The notes under the pieces: generated by a model
The model's input: only the letters and a program-made list of their open reading frames with translations
What the model was told of the DNA's origin: nothing
The model's database searches: none
Source: Rhopalosiphum padi
Taxonomy: Eukaryota; Arthropoda; Insecta; Hemiptera; Aphididae
Assembly (NCBI RefSeq): GCF_020882245.1
Contig: NC_083600.1
Span: forward strand, 18,476,001-18,540,000
Reading direction: 5' to 3'
DNA length: 64,000 nt
Shown: one piece after another, positions 28,504 to 43,500 of the stretch
How the letters are laid out: each line of letters starts with the position of its first letter
Numbering within the stretch: position 1 is the first letter of the stretch
Translations under genes and position numbers: made by a program

Positions 28504-31500
28504 GTAAGTAAAAACGACATTAAGTTTAGAAATAAATAAAATATAGGTACTATTGAGTCATTGAGATAAAATTAGTAAATCTAACGAATTTAATGATTTT
28601 ATTACATTTTCGTCAATATATTATATCAACGAGACACTAAATTAAGTACCTGCGTTATTTTAAATGTCATTGCGCAATAATTATTATTACACAATATTGT
28701 ACAGTGACATGTTCAAACTATGTTTGACGTGGCCTGCGATAGTAGCCCATCTATCATCATTAATTTTACCGATCACCACTATGCGGGACAAAAATAGCTC
28801 GACTCGGTCGACACTAACCATTCCCTGCACAGTGCATAGTAAGACTGGGATCGAGTCGGCAAAGTCCTCGCTCTCTGCGTCGTATTGTCGAACCGATACC
28901 ACAGGATCCAACGCATCTACATTATGACTATAATACATATCTTCGAACGAATTAACATTTTTTCTTCGTCTTACTATTTTGTCACGCAGACGTATGCAAT
29001 TTATCGTGCATTTTACCACAACTCTAAGACCTAACTAATATGTATTAATCACGTTAACATTACACCATTTACACCACCCTTCAACCAGACTTAATTCTAC
29101 GAGCCCAACATTATCAAACTGAAAGTCCGCGTTAAATCGACTTGTCGGCGGGGAATCGGACACCTGTAGTCTCCCGGTTAGACGGGGGATACTAGTTGCT
29201 TAGCTTAGTCTGTACAACAACCAAATTGTACATTGGTAATGTACTTGCTGGAGTTTTAAATGGACGAAGATAAACTCAATAGGTAACACTTCGTCCTGCA
29301 AGTTTTGATACGTAAATATTAGAGTATATCATTGTTTGTATAATTATTAAATGCGGACTAGCAAACGAAGTTAAGGACACTGTATAAAATATTTGAACCA
29401 AAAACTAATAACTCATAAAGTATTAATAGTGTGAACCAAAAACATTGAAAAAGCTTTGTTTTGTTATACTACATCGAATATTCACTGAAATTATTAATAA
29501 TTAGTAACACAGATGAAAAAAAAATAGTCTTAAAACTTGCATCGCTATGTACTCTTTGGTCAAAAAAAAAAAAAATCAAGATAATCGTATGATTAGTTTC
29601 AGAGAATATGCGTGACAAAGATTTCTATTTTCACATTTATATATGTAGATGGATATATCTGTCTATTTATAATAGACTATGTAATGTATAAAATCCTCAA
29701 ATTTGTCATCAATTAAGTGTAGGCTTACAAAATGTATATGAAAACAACACTATGCATGCTATACGCGGTATACCTATTAATTATATACCTACTGTATATT
29801 ATATATTCTGGATATCTCTTTGATAACAAATTGTTTACTACAATGTCATTTAGTTAATCGTTAATATATTATATGTCTGCAGTGGTGTATACCATATTTT
29901 CATACGATTCATCGAAAACTAATATACTTAATTGCGTATGCTTTATTATATGCGATATATATCTATAGTTCAATTTCAAGCTAACTTCCAATAAAAATAT
30001 CATATTCCTTATTAATAATTGTATTTCAGATGAAACGATTAGGATAGATTACATATTGAAACACTAAAATTAAGTAGGTACTGTTACACTACACATGGAC
30101 CCGGAAATCCCGACCGTGGTATTGATTAAAGGATACAATATATATTATTTATATATAAATGTGTAGTGTACGCGTGTGTGTATATATATAAATATATATA
30201 TATGTGTGTGTGTGTGGTGTGTGTATACTGTATGTATATAATATCATATTAATATTATTTATTGTATCTATAAACGTACTATGCAATGACTTAAGACGAT
30301 TTTATTTACGGTGGAAAGGCAAATACTTGCAGTTCTCTTCAATTGTATCATTGTTTAACTATAGTAATTACAGATTTTCCCCACGGGTTCAATTCGAGAT
30401 TTTTGTTTAGAATAAGATTACCTATATTATTTTATTTTTACATTGTTTATTTGAAATTATATATTTTTTGTGAGGGAGAAATCAAAGTGTTTATTAAATA
30501 AAAATGTATTACCCAATTTCCCTCCCCTCGATAAATTATTGTGGACGTTGACAAAATATAATCGAGATCTGAAGAATAAGGATACGTATAATAATATTAT
30601 AATAAATAGGTATACAGTTTAATCTTTGCCATAATATACTATATAAACGGTTGACTTACAGTTATAACATCATTATTGTTATTCATTTCTTCAGGCAAAC
30701 ATTACGAGGGTGTTGTTCAGTTGCCTTCAACGACTGTTTTTAGCATTTTAAAAATGTACCAGTTGCCCTCAATCGATGTACCAGTCGCCCTCAAACCAAT
30801 GTACCAGTTGCCCTCACATATTATTATATACGTGATAATAATACCGATCCGTAAAATAGAGTAGATAAAAATGTAAATAATAATCATAGTATATAAAAAT
30901 AATAAAAATTGTTTTGATAATAATAGCTCACCTGGTACAAATAAAGTATTTTACCAGAACACGTAATTTTAAACAAGTCTAAGTATTATTATAATTGTAA
31001 TTATTGTATTTATACTTTTATTATACCTATTCATACCTATTACCTATTATATTTATAAATTTTACCTATAATTGTATACTATTTTTTTATTATTTTCATT
31101 TTATTATATATTACAAATTATAATACCTTCATAAGATATAATATTATCTTGGTATCTTTATATATGTAATTGCAAATATGAATTTTTTTGTTTTATCATT
31201 TTATATATACCATTTTACCTTTTTGACAAATTACATTGTATGCCGCTTATAATTATTATTGTATTTATCCTTTTATTTTAAATATTATTATTATTTACAT
31301 AATTACCTCCCCTATTTTATTTTATTGGTATTATAATCATGTATATAATAATATGGAATCTAGGAAAAATTACCCAAGGAAGAAATACCCGGTAAAAAAT
31401 GGGTAGAACACGATTGAGAACGGTCCTTATCGGCCGTACCTTTTTTAATAGCACGATTGAGAACGTTCTTACCTGGTAACTTTTATGCAACGTTGCCACA

Positions 31501-34500
31501 TTAATTAAAAATAAAAATAATAAAAATACAATATACAATAAATATAAGATATCAATCACTATATTTTGGTCACAAAATAAACTTACCTGGAATCTATATT
31601 TAAATACAACATATTTGTCAGCTTAAGATTAAAAATTTAAAAAATCAATATTTATTTGCCAGTATATACACAATTTAAATTTTTTTTCCCAAGTTCTTAT
31701 TTCCGGTTAATTTTAAATACCTTAATATGTCCTTATTTTGTTCAAACTCTTTATATAAATTAATTGTTGAAACAATTCGATTATAATCTTTGCTGACCAT
31801 GGTTTTTGTAATATTATTTTCAATGGAGTTGATTATTGCCTAAAAGTTTAGATAACTAAAAGTTAAGATAAATGGCAACGTTGCTAGAAAAATCGTTCTC
31901 AATCGTTTGATTTTAAGGTACAAAATATTGTTTCTTTGATCTGCAGACATCGTTCTCAATCGTGTTGCTAAAAAGGTAAAACGTTCTCAATCGTACAACA
32001 CCGGTAAAAAATACCCGAGGAAATAATAACCGAAAGAAAAAATACCTGAGGAAATAATAGCCGAAAGAGAAAACCCGTGGTATTAGTACCTACCTGTAAG
32101 AAAAATACACATTCAAATAAATAATAATAATTATATACATATTTATAAATACATTAAAAAAAATAATACATTCATATTTGATAGATAATGTATTAAGTCA
32201 ATGTAAAAAAATTAAATACAGTATTATATTATTATAAAATAATATTTGTCATAATAATATAATAATAATTTGGCCACTCTTATAAAATAACTTACGTGTT
32301 AATAATTACTAATATCATAATAAATTTAAAAAAATTATACATTCATATTTTAAATATGAAAAATAATATGGCTAATTTGTTTAATCATTGTCATGCAATA
32401 AATTATGTAATTTTATTTAAATATAAATATAAATTTAAATAATCATCTATTTCTGAGAGACAATTCGTGTATAATTATTAACTACCCGATCATAAGAGAA
32501 CACTAGCTATATTAACCAATTCTTTGGGATATTTTTTCCACGGGTATTTTTTACCGGGTATTTTTACCGATTACCAATAATATGTGATTGCAATTGGTAC
32601 ATTTGGTTGAGGGCAACTGTTACACGCCCCAATACGAATAGAAGGATAATCAACCTTTTCAAAAAAATATTTAACTATCGTCTGGTAAACCGAAACAAAA
32701 ATGTTCTGCTCCAAGTATAATGATTTAATGAATCAATATAATATTCAAATGTCAGCTACACGGTTGAATAGTGACCAATAAGCAATAATTCGTATACAAT
32801 AAATATGATGGTAATAATTTACAGGTATCCGTACGTATTTGGTGAAATATTTTGTCAACTCAGAGGTCTGTTTTCCGAAATGTCTGCTAATGCTACCGTA
32901 CTTACAATAACAGCGTTCACGGCAGAGCGATATGTAGCTATTTGCCACCCATTCATGGCGCAAAGCATGTCAAAACTTTCCAGAGCCGTAAAACTTATCA
33001 TCATTATATGGCTGGTTGCTGTGTTGTTTGCTATACCTCAGGTTAGTCTTAGATATTACTTAATATGATATCAAAAATTAACACTTAATACCAATTGATA
33101 AGAACGGGAGCACAAAAAACGACAATATATATCAGTTGTTATTATCATCATGAAATATAATAGACAAATGTAAATTATAAGTAGTAAGTATAACAATTAA
33201 CAACGAAAGAAAAAAATTGTAAATTGCGCTTAATATATTTCAGATATACATTTCTGTCTAAAAGATTTTACTTGATATATTTTGAGGTAATATATATTTC
33301 TGTATCGAAAATTATGTTCAGACATTTTTTGATGTAATATCATTTTTATAGTAACAATAATTTAGCATTAACTAGAGCATTGAGAAGATACCACGCGACT
33401 GTCACTATCCTTCAAAACTTATTTTTGATTTAGCTAAAATGAAAAATGTAATAAGAAATAAAAGTTTTTTAATTTAAGAGCATAAAAATATTATTTTGAT
33501 GGAACTCTTCTATTTTGTACTCGAACGTCAATTTATTAAAGCTATATCCTACTAAACTAATGAACCAATATTAATAGGACTTAAAACATGATCGCGATGG
33601 TCTAAAAAGTGGATAGATTCAATAATGTCCTTTCTAGATTAAAGGGTTTGAGGTTCATCCATAGTATTAATACAATTTTAATGTAAATTTAAATTTGCAT
33701 CTCAAATAAACGTTTGACTCTTACACCGCAATAAATTTACTACAGTGATGTTTAAAATCGATAACGGAAGAATTAAAAATCCCTTAGATTGTATGGGACA
33801 TGAGCGTAAATTCCAATAACTACCCACTTTAAAAATCTAAAAATGCCAATCGAAATTCGATACACTAGCTTTATTACAACACATGTTCACTTTGAGTGCA
33901 ATTTACAGACGTCCTATATAATATGGTCTTGTTTATAAAAAATTAAAATATGGTGTGTTGCACAACATACCATATTGTATATTTAAAAACATTTTACAAA
34001 ACCATTACATTACTCGTTTACTTATTAATACTCGTTTGATATTTTCATAAATATCGTAATAAATAGCTAAATTTAGTTCGAAATGTATACATCGTAGATA
34101 ATGTAATCACTGCTTACTAATCAGTAAATTGAATGTAAAATGAATGATGAATTCCTTTTACTAAGGAATAAATACTAATAATTACTTAATTTTTTTTTTT
34201 TAGTTATGTACTACCTAAGTTAATTTTTTTTTGTAAGCACACTCAAAATGTATTTTTTAAATTAATAACAAAATCGTATTTCTAATAATGCTTTTAAAGT
34301 AAGCAATATGCCATTGTCGCCGAATGCGCAATAAAAGTATAACAGCGGTTATACCGTATGTGAAAGGTGGTTGATGAGTAGATGTTAACAACGGGATATA
34401 ATGGCATGATTTTGATTAATTATCGTTGTGGTAAACATTATTAGAACTTAGAAACTCTGAGTTAAATTAAATTCACTATCGATATTTAGTACCATTTTAA

Positions 34501-37500
34501 TTTTTAGTAGATGGATATTATTATGAAATGTAGTGTCGTATACTTTTTTTTTTGTGATTTGGCATTATAACATTTAAATAATGTACTTACTTAATAAGTA
34601 AGTGTATAATTTTTCCCAAGATTAATTTTTCTGTTTCACTTTATTTTTCTTCTTAGACCAAATACTTTTCATTTTTTTGATAGGATTTTGATTAAAATAC
34701 GAAAATCATTATCTAGTCAAAATACATTCTTTAGTAGATTAGTCGACATTTTTAATTATTTTTGTTATTTTAAAAATACCCTTCTCTAGTTAAGGATGAC
34801 AGTATTTACTTTAGTATTTAACATAATTAGGTATATCTTTCGAAATAACATGTATTATTATTGTTGTGTTTGATCTCTAATTCACAGGTAATACCCTTAT
34901 TATAAGCCTACAAAGTTTGAAGAAATCCCTTTAGACAATTAATCATCCTTTATATTTAATAGATGAATCATTTAAGCCGACAACGAGTTATTGTTTATCC
35001 GTTTATTCAGTTATTTTGTTCTACGTAAATTACATAAGAGTTAGGTAAATGTAGGTCAATGGTTCCATAATTTGTCTAAAGTATAACATTTAACATTGCT
35101 GATACGAGCTGATTTAATGGACGCGATATATTATTTTATAATCTTACAGATGTTTTGTTCGTAAATGTATAAGATTTTATTTTATTTAATATAACATCAA
35201 ATATGTCTATATGTTGTAAAAAAAAAATAGATCGTAAAATGAAAACCTTTCTTGCTATATATTAATAACGAGTATGAAAACTACAACATTGTGCGCAGAA
35301 ATAAAATCTAAAATATAATGTTATATATTTTGAGTACCTCTCAGGTAGTCATATAGGTACTACGTAGTAACTAATAATTAACATTTATATCCACTGATTT
35401 GTATAGTGCTTGAAACGAGTTTTAAAATGTAATTATGTATTTTATACTTCATAAACTTATTTTTCATTCTATCAAATTTAATTATCAATATTTTAATTAC
35501 ACAAAGTATAAAAATGACTCAATCCAAAATTAAAAAATATTGGTAAGTAATTTTAAAATACATACTATTGTTGTTTTAAACAAATAACTACATTTACTAA
35601 AAATTACGACGTATAACTGTCAAAAACATTTATTTTAAAACGATTCAATAAAATTAATCAACCCCACTTTCTTACATAGTTATTTGTCATTCATGAGTTA
35701 TGAATGAGACTCATGACTAACATTTTACATTTACACAAAATATAATTTAAGCTACACTCGCTGTTCGGTGTACACAATAATATTTTGATAACTTGAGGCT
35801 ATAATGCTATATATTATAATTTAATTTTGTTATCATTGTGTTCAGTTTAAATTATACATACACTTCTAAGTACTAACTTGAATAAATACATTTATTCGTT
35901 ATTCCGCAATTTCAATAATTTATTTTTAAATACGAATTCTTATTTCTGATAAATAAAGAAATATTTTATTCTTTAAATAACAGCATATATTTATACATAT
36001 TGTATTTATACAAATACAAATATTATTGTGTTCATAGGACTTTGCAACAGTTAGGGGCTCTGCGAGTTTTTGACAGTCTCATTAAATATTTTTAATATAT
36101 TTTCTGGATTCAAAAAAAACTGAATTGGATTTAAACTATCTTTCAATCAAAATCAAAGATTATTCTGTCACACTGTATTATGTGTGTTGATGCTACGTAT
36201 TATATATAGAACGATTTTTCATAAGACCCAGAACTGGTTGAAATATTAGTCAACATTAAAATATATTCAACATTTTATACAAATTAGAGAACACAAATTT
36301 TTTGACTATATGTTTTGATTGTTTTTTTCTGATAATACAAGTTGTTGTGATTTTCTATCAAAATGTATTCAAAAGATTTTATGCAGTCATCATTTCCGAT
36401 TGTATTACACATCTGACAATATGAATCCTGAAAATACTGCATTTATTTAATGTCAAATAAATGATTTTACGAACCATTTATCTTATATTGTTATCTAAAG
36501 AGTATTCATTTGATTTTGTAGTTAAGATTAATTAAGTTATCAACTTACGAGGATGCGTCGACACCTGTTTAAAACTTATAAATTAAAATCTTTTTTTATA
36601 TACCTTTTTTTATTAATATACTGTTCGTTTCTAGAAAAATATTCTATAATGGTCAAATAAGAAACAAAAAACTAAAATTTAATTAGTTTTTCTAACCCGA
36701 AATAGGCTAACTTTAAATCTGCGGGATGACCTAAGACCCGAAAGTTTCCCCCTCGCCTACACGTATGGTTATGCTTAATATTTATGAGAACAACATATAT
36801 ACAAGTAATTTGATAGGAAAATATTATTATTAGGTATTTTAAAGTTGTAAGACTCTCGAAAATAACAATTATCATCCTACACGTCATATCAATATTATAT
36901 GTGTACAGTAATAAATGTATTTTATAAATACATAATACTGGTATTTACACTTATTAACCGTAAAAAAACATAAAAAAATAACAAGTGATTTTTCCTACTA
37001 AAATCTGTCAAAACGTCAAATCCTCAGGCATTGCAATTTACCGTGTCGTCGTGGGACGGATCGTCAGAAACGATGCAGTGCAATATTCGAAGTATACTGC
37101 TAATGAACACGGACATCGAACTGTCTACCGTATCGTTCACGCTGTCAACGCTGCTATTTTTCTTGTTGCCGATGACACTGATAACTGTACTTTATATACT
37201 TATCGGACTCCGCCTCCGGCGTTCCGACAAACTAAAACGCACCATCACAGTACGATCGACACACGGCGAGAAAAAAATGTCGTCACCTGAGTACAGGGCC
37301 AACTCGTCGCCGAAAGTCCTTAAAATGCTCGGTAAGTACATAAGAGTATTTCTATAACACGTTATCATGCCGATACATAAATATTTGCAATACCCTTTTA
37401 TCTACCATCATAATATACATTAGGTTTAAATACCAGTTACCTGTATTTCTCTTTTTGTTATATTATACTGTCTGTATAACAAATATTTTTTGATTAAATA

Positions 37501-40500
37501 CGTCAGCGTCGTCATCTTATACATATTAACAACTATCAAAAAAGGTTCAATTTTTAAAGACAAATTTGCGACCTGTAGAATAGTTGGTCAATAAGTATAA
37601 TATTCAACTTAATAGTAAAATAAAAACAGTACGCACTAGAATATTACTAATATAATGGACACAATCTGCAGCTGATATGCACATAATAATTATACGTAAT
37701 TCTAATTTTATAAGAATTTTAAATTCTAACATTGTTTTATAGCCAAACAAGTTATTTTGTTAAGCTTTATTTGTTATTAGTTAATTTTTCGATGTTTTCC
37801 AGCATAATTTATAGTATTGTAAATTATGTTATCTATACCTATTTTGTGTATTGACTTTTTTAATACGTAAAATTGATGGTATGGGCGTTAATAAGCAAAT
37901 AGCAATAATAATCGATTTTAAAAACAATTGTCGTATACATCACCAATTACTTCCGACGTATATATTTACTAATAAATACACACGATTAAATATAATACTA
38001 TACTATATAGTATTGTTTTGTTATTTGTACTACAACGCAGTGTCTGTATCAAACATTCACTGCTCAAGAACGCCTTTGTCCACTCCTATATCTTATACAT
38101 TAAAGCTTAACCTAGTTTTCTTGTTAACTGACTAAAACTTGATGTGACATACTATTTCCTATAAATTGAATTCTGCCGGGTTCTCAATTATTTAATATTA
38201 TCGGAATGAAATTCGTTTGCCGCAAAATTACTTACTTACCTACCAATAATAATAAATAATATATTTATTGTATTAAAATAATAGATTTATTATATTAAAA
38301 TAATATATTTACTATATTAAAATAAAAAATAATAATTTCACAAAGCACAATTAATGGCAAAAGTTAGTTTTAACATAACGCACCAAAATATTAAATACTA
38401 GTATTCTCCAAGTGTAAAGACAGCTTCCAGTTGCAAAATATACGTATGATTTATAAGATGGAATGAATACTATAAAACATAAAAATAACGATTACAAAAA
38501 ATTGATTTACCTGTAATAAATTATTGCCATGGATGAGTATGGGCTGCTGACAGATGTAAATTTCAAACTTTGATTTATTAAAATATTAACACCATTATAA
38601 TAATCGCTTAAATAATTATAGTAAATTACAATTTTAAGTATAAACTGTTACAATACAATATAATTTTAAAATTTTAAAAGATGATTTAATATACCAATAT
38701 AATATAATATGATATTCTATTAAGTTATATTCAGTTTGGCCATTTTTTAAGTTTTTTCTCTTTGTCAATCTGAAATATGTTACGGTATGAAAAACGATTA
38801 CGTCTTTATTATAATTATTTTACTACAAAGATAAATACCGATAAACCTTAAAACTAATAACACTTCTAATGGCACCTAGATTTCAGCCCTTATAAACAGT
38901 TTTTAACTGCTGTGGAAGTTATGACCAAGACAATTAATTTAATCGAGGTTGTATAAATGTATTATTTGATGCGTGTTTCTTATATTAACACACATAAATT
39001 AATGCGTTAATACAAATTTACAAACTATTTATTAAACTACATTATTACAGTAACGTATATTTCGATTATAAATATATGTTAATACTAGCAAGTAGTGTTA
39101 TAACATTTTTTTTTTAAATTAAGTTATTGTAATTTTATTTTATAGATCATGATATTTCTTTTTTAAGATAAATTAAAAAAAATGTCCATCAACATAAAAA
39201 GTATAAACAACTTTTTTGGAATTATGAAAGTTTAAACAATCCATAAACCAGAGATAGAAAAAATAATAAAAATAATATTTTTTTTTTTTGTAAAAATTTT
39301 ATAATCATTATACCAAAATAATTCAAACAATATAAAATATATATTTTTTAAATTATCAAAATTGGACTGAAAACTAATATAGCTATGTAAATATTTTAGG
39401 CTTTATATTCTGTGATTATACTTAGTAGTCAGTACTTACATATTTTATAGTAAATTATTAGCATAAAAATCATGACAAATCTGAAAAATATCCAAAATAA
39501 TTAAAATAAAGTGTACGAATTCAAAATGAATAATGTTATGTAAATATATCTGTTTTTACAATATTAAAATCGAAATAAATATTCTCTTTAAATTAGTACG
39601 ATTTTAATTGTTTCAAAATGTATATATAGAACTCTAATTTAACAATTATTTAAATATTATTACCTACAATATTTTTTTAAACAAATTAATGCAAAGCACA
39701 ATACCTAGTATAATAGTAGTATATGTTAAGTTGGTTTAGATAGTTAGCTAAAATCCAAGATCTGTAATATAATATATAATATATATATATATATTTCAAT
39801 AATTATAAGTTTAAATACATTTTATTAAATAATACGTACCTATACTATAATAACATTAGTGCATTACCAGGCGCGTACAGAAAAAAAAAATTCCGGGGGG
39901 GGAGTTTACAAAATTTAGCAATATAAATTGTGTGGCAACATAATAAAACAATTTTTTCCTCGTTACTCGAAATTATTTCAGGGGGGGAAGTTGAACCCCC
40001 AAAACCCCCTCTGTATACGCGCCTGTGCATTACTATACCATAATATTATAGGAATATAATTATTAATAGATAATAACTTACTTTAGCCAATAACTCAATA
40101 AATAAATTATAGAGTAAGCTTAAAATCATTAGATATGATTTTCATTTAACAATTAAAATTATAGTGGTATTTTTATTATCAAACGATAATATTCATTAAA
40201 ATACGTTATTAATATTTTTTACTAGTTTGCAATTTATAATTTTCAATACCAAGATGGATGGAAATTTAATTATCTGATAACTAAAAAATTATAATAAAAA
40301 AAAACCAAAAAACATGTATGTTTAATGTGTTGACATTTGTGTAGTGTACACTGTATAAAGTACATAATCTTACAGGTCAATTTCAAAGATAATTGTTACT
40401 ATAAAATAGCGGATATTGTCAAAATAAGTGCTTTTGGTGTTAAGAAAGGAGTTAATATAATTTTATGAACTCTAATAAAACTTTAAACGATCTTATTTTT

Positions 40501-43500
40501 AATTTATTTATTTAATTACTTTTTTAATATTAATTACTGATAAGTGATAACTGTTTTTATACTAATACTCTTGATTTATTGAAGTAGAGAATTGAAATAA
40601 AGTAATTTGGTATTTATTACCTACCGGTTAATACCTTAATAATATAATGAAATTAATAACTTGAACACTTTTTTATTTATTTATACCTAATTTGATTATA
40701 TAGCTAACTAATATATAATTATTTAATTAATATATTACCACGATGACATTTAAAAAAAAAATAGATAACCATTTATTAGATGAATAGAAATATTTAAAAG
40801 TTGGGTAAAATTGCACACTTCTAATCTGCATTTTTTTCATAACGTTGAATTTCCTTGTCTATTATATAATCACATTATACAATACAGTATGGACGAGTTA
40901 ATCATTTGATTATATTTTTAAAATAGTTTAAAATATAAAAGCCTGTTATAAAAAATGTATTATTTCGAATTACTATTGTATAAGTATTACTATAATAACA
41001 TTAACATTGTATAGGTACCTAAAAACTTTGCTATGTCATACTGTATTATTTTATCATGTTAAATTTATAAGGTAAATGAAATTAATAAAAAAAACACATT
41101 TTATTTATAGATGTATAAAAAAAAATTGTGTAATTTGAACTAAGTTGGACTAAAAGACAGTGAACAAAGTTACTGTCAAGTACTATATATATTGTGTTAA
41201 CAAGAATTAATCGTATAATAATTTTCAGTGGCTGTTGTAGTGGCCTTTTTCATCTGCTGGGCCCCGTTCCACGCACAAAGGTTGATCGCCATATTCGGGT
41301 TCAGCCATGCATCGTCCGGTAACTTGGACGCGAAGGACATACCGTTTTTACATCAGCTGTACGGTATTTCCACTTACATCTCTGGCGTTCTCTACTATGT
41401 ATCCACCACCATCAATCCGATACTGTACCACATCATGTCACTGAAATTCCGAGGAGCTTTTAAGGTATGTAGGTAGTTACCAACGCTACCATCTTGGGGG
41501 TTTTCCGAGTGCGTCCCGAAATTACCCTTTTTTAATGTTCTGCAGAGTGCGTCCGATACAAAGTATCACCTAAGTGCGTCCCAGTTCATTTAGAGGTACC
41601 CAATTATTATCAAAGTTAAAGAATACAATTTCCCCACTATTTCAAGTGCTTGACAATCATAGCTGTACAAATTAAACACTTATAAAGTATTATAGTTGTA
41701 GATTTGAACGGGCATGGGCCAATTGCGCTTGTATTCAAATTTGTCTACATTCAAGTATGAAAATATTGTTGTTCGATCTAATTCCATCAACATCAACATA
41801 AGCAATCTAAACACTAAAACGTTTAAAAATTAAAAACTTATTTATCGATCAATTAATTTGATTAGATCAAGTAATCAATTGATTACTGGTTAAAGTGAAT
41901 AGTTATAATATATTTTATAACAGTATCGAGAATTTTATGAACGTTATTATTATTACTTAAGTAAAGTAACTTGTTGAATTTCAAGAAAAAAAATTATTTA
42001 TTTTTATTATGTACGAGTACTTAACACTCGCCAAAAAATCCGTTAGTGTATACATTTATTATATAATTATAATTTATAACTAACTAATAAGTTTTCCTTC
42101 GATATTGTAAAATGTTTAGAGTGTAATTGGTTTATCGACCTAAAATGTATAGAAAGTTAAGCGCAATTGGTTAACTGCCATTTTAACCAAAATATTCGAT
42201 CGTCAAACCTGTATCTTGAAAGGTTTATTCGATTATCATCTTAAATAGGTACCGAGGACGCACTCCGGCTATGAAAAAGGTAAAAAATAAAAACGGGACG
42301 CACTCGGAATATCCCCACCATCTTAGCTCTGACGTGCGATTTGTATACACCAGTGTTAAAAGTATTACAATTTTAGTGTACCTAGTAAAAATAAATGGTA
42401 ACTTGAGTGAGAAATATACAAATATAAGGTTATTTTTATACATAATGCAATATGTACAATGCATTGTGCATCATCCGCCATTATTATCTGCTAAACTAAT
42501 GAAACAATTAATGAGTGCCGTTGAATGAAACCATATATTCAATTTACCTACTTTTCAAAATATCTAATTTTTATTAACTTATAAAAAATATAGAACATTT
42601 TAACATAAAAAAAAAAAAAAAAAAAATTTGTATTTCGTGAATTTTATGAATTTTATTTCATAGAAGAAAATCCAGATATCAAAATATCAGTTAACAAATT
42701 TTTTTCTTGTTTACTAGTTAATGATTTTAAAAATAAATGTTGTCACAAATAACATGCATAACCGCATAGGTACTATAATTTACTCAATGTTACACAAACT
42801 GCATAATATTACCTATATGCTATGGCCCTTTATATTAAGTAAATATTATATTTAGTCAGCTGATAGATATTAAAGACACTTAGGTATAGGTATACGCTAT
42901 GCTACTGTCGTTAGTATACTTTTTGGGTCTAACTGTATGATTTATACAATTTTAAAAATTTGAAATTGGATTGCTTAATTATATTACAAATATTGTTAGC
43001 TTCAATAATATTTAAACATTTTTAACATGCACTTAAAAAAAAAAATTGAAGTTGTTGAAAGTACGAAAAATACGATTTTGGCCCATGGGTGGAGCTTATA
43101 TCTGTTTTAATATAATTTTGTTAAACGAGTAGGATAATTTAAAAAGGTATTTTCACATTGTAACGATTAAACATAAAAGCTTTTTTGGTAATAAAAATAA
43201 ATCGTAAATACGGGATTTTTGTTTTAATTTAAATCAATCAATAGGTATCTTGCAATATTTAAATTCGTGAATTAGTGAAATCTCGTTAAAGAATTTCAAT
43301 CATTGAAAATGCAATTAACATTTTGATTAATATTATATGCAATAATAATTATAAATACTGTGGATTACGATTTGAATTCGAACATTTTTACGAATACCTT
43401 TTTAATAGCCATTATAATAGAGATACAAGATACAATATCCCTGGATATCGTATTTCATCAGTTAATTATTTTAGTGTTGATATATTGTTTAAAATGTATA

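Larger units (their letters stand above)
37332..41228 (+). other. CapaR intron 3
   Basis: 3,897 bases. Apart from the 158-bp MITE and a three-unit tandem repeat listed separately, it is AT-rich with nothing recognisable. Confidence 0.75.

Noticed and set aside
37851..38135. 94-codon frame in CapaR intron 3
   Set aside because: Within an intron with well supported borders; no domain, AT-driven composition.
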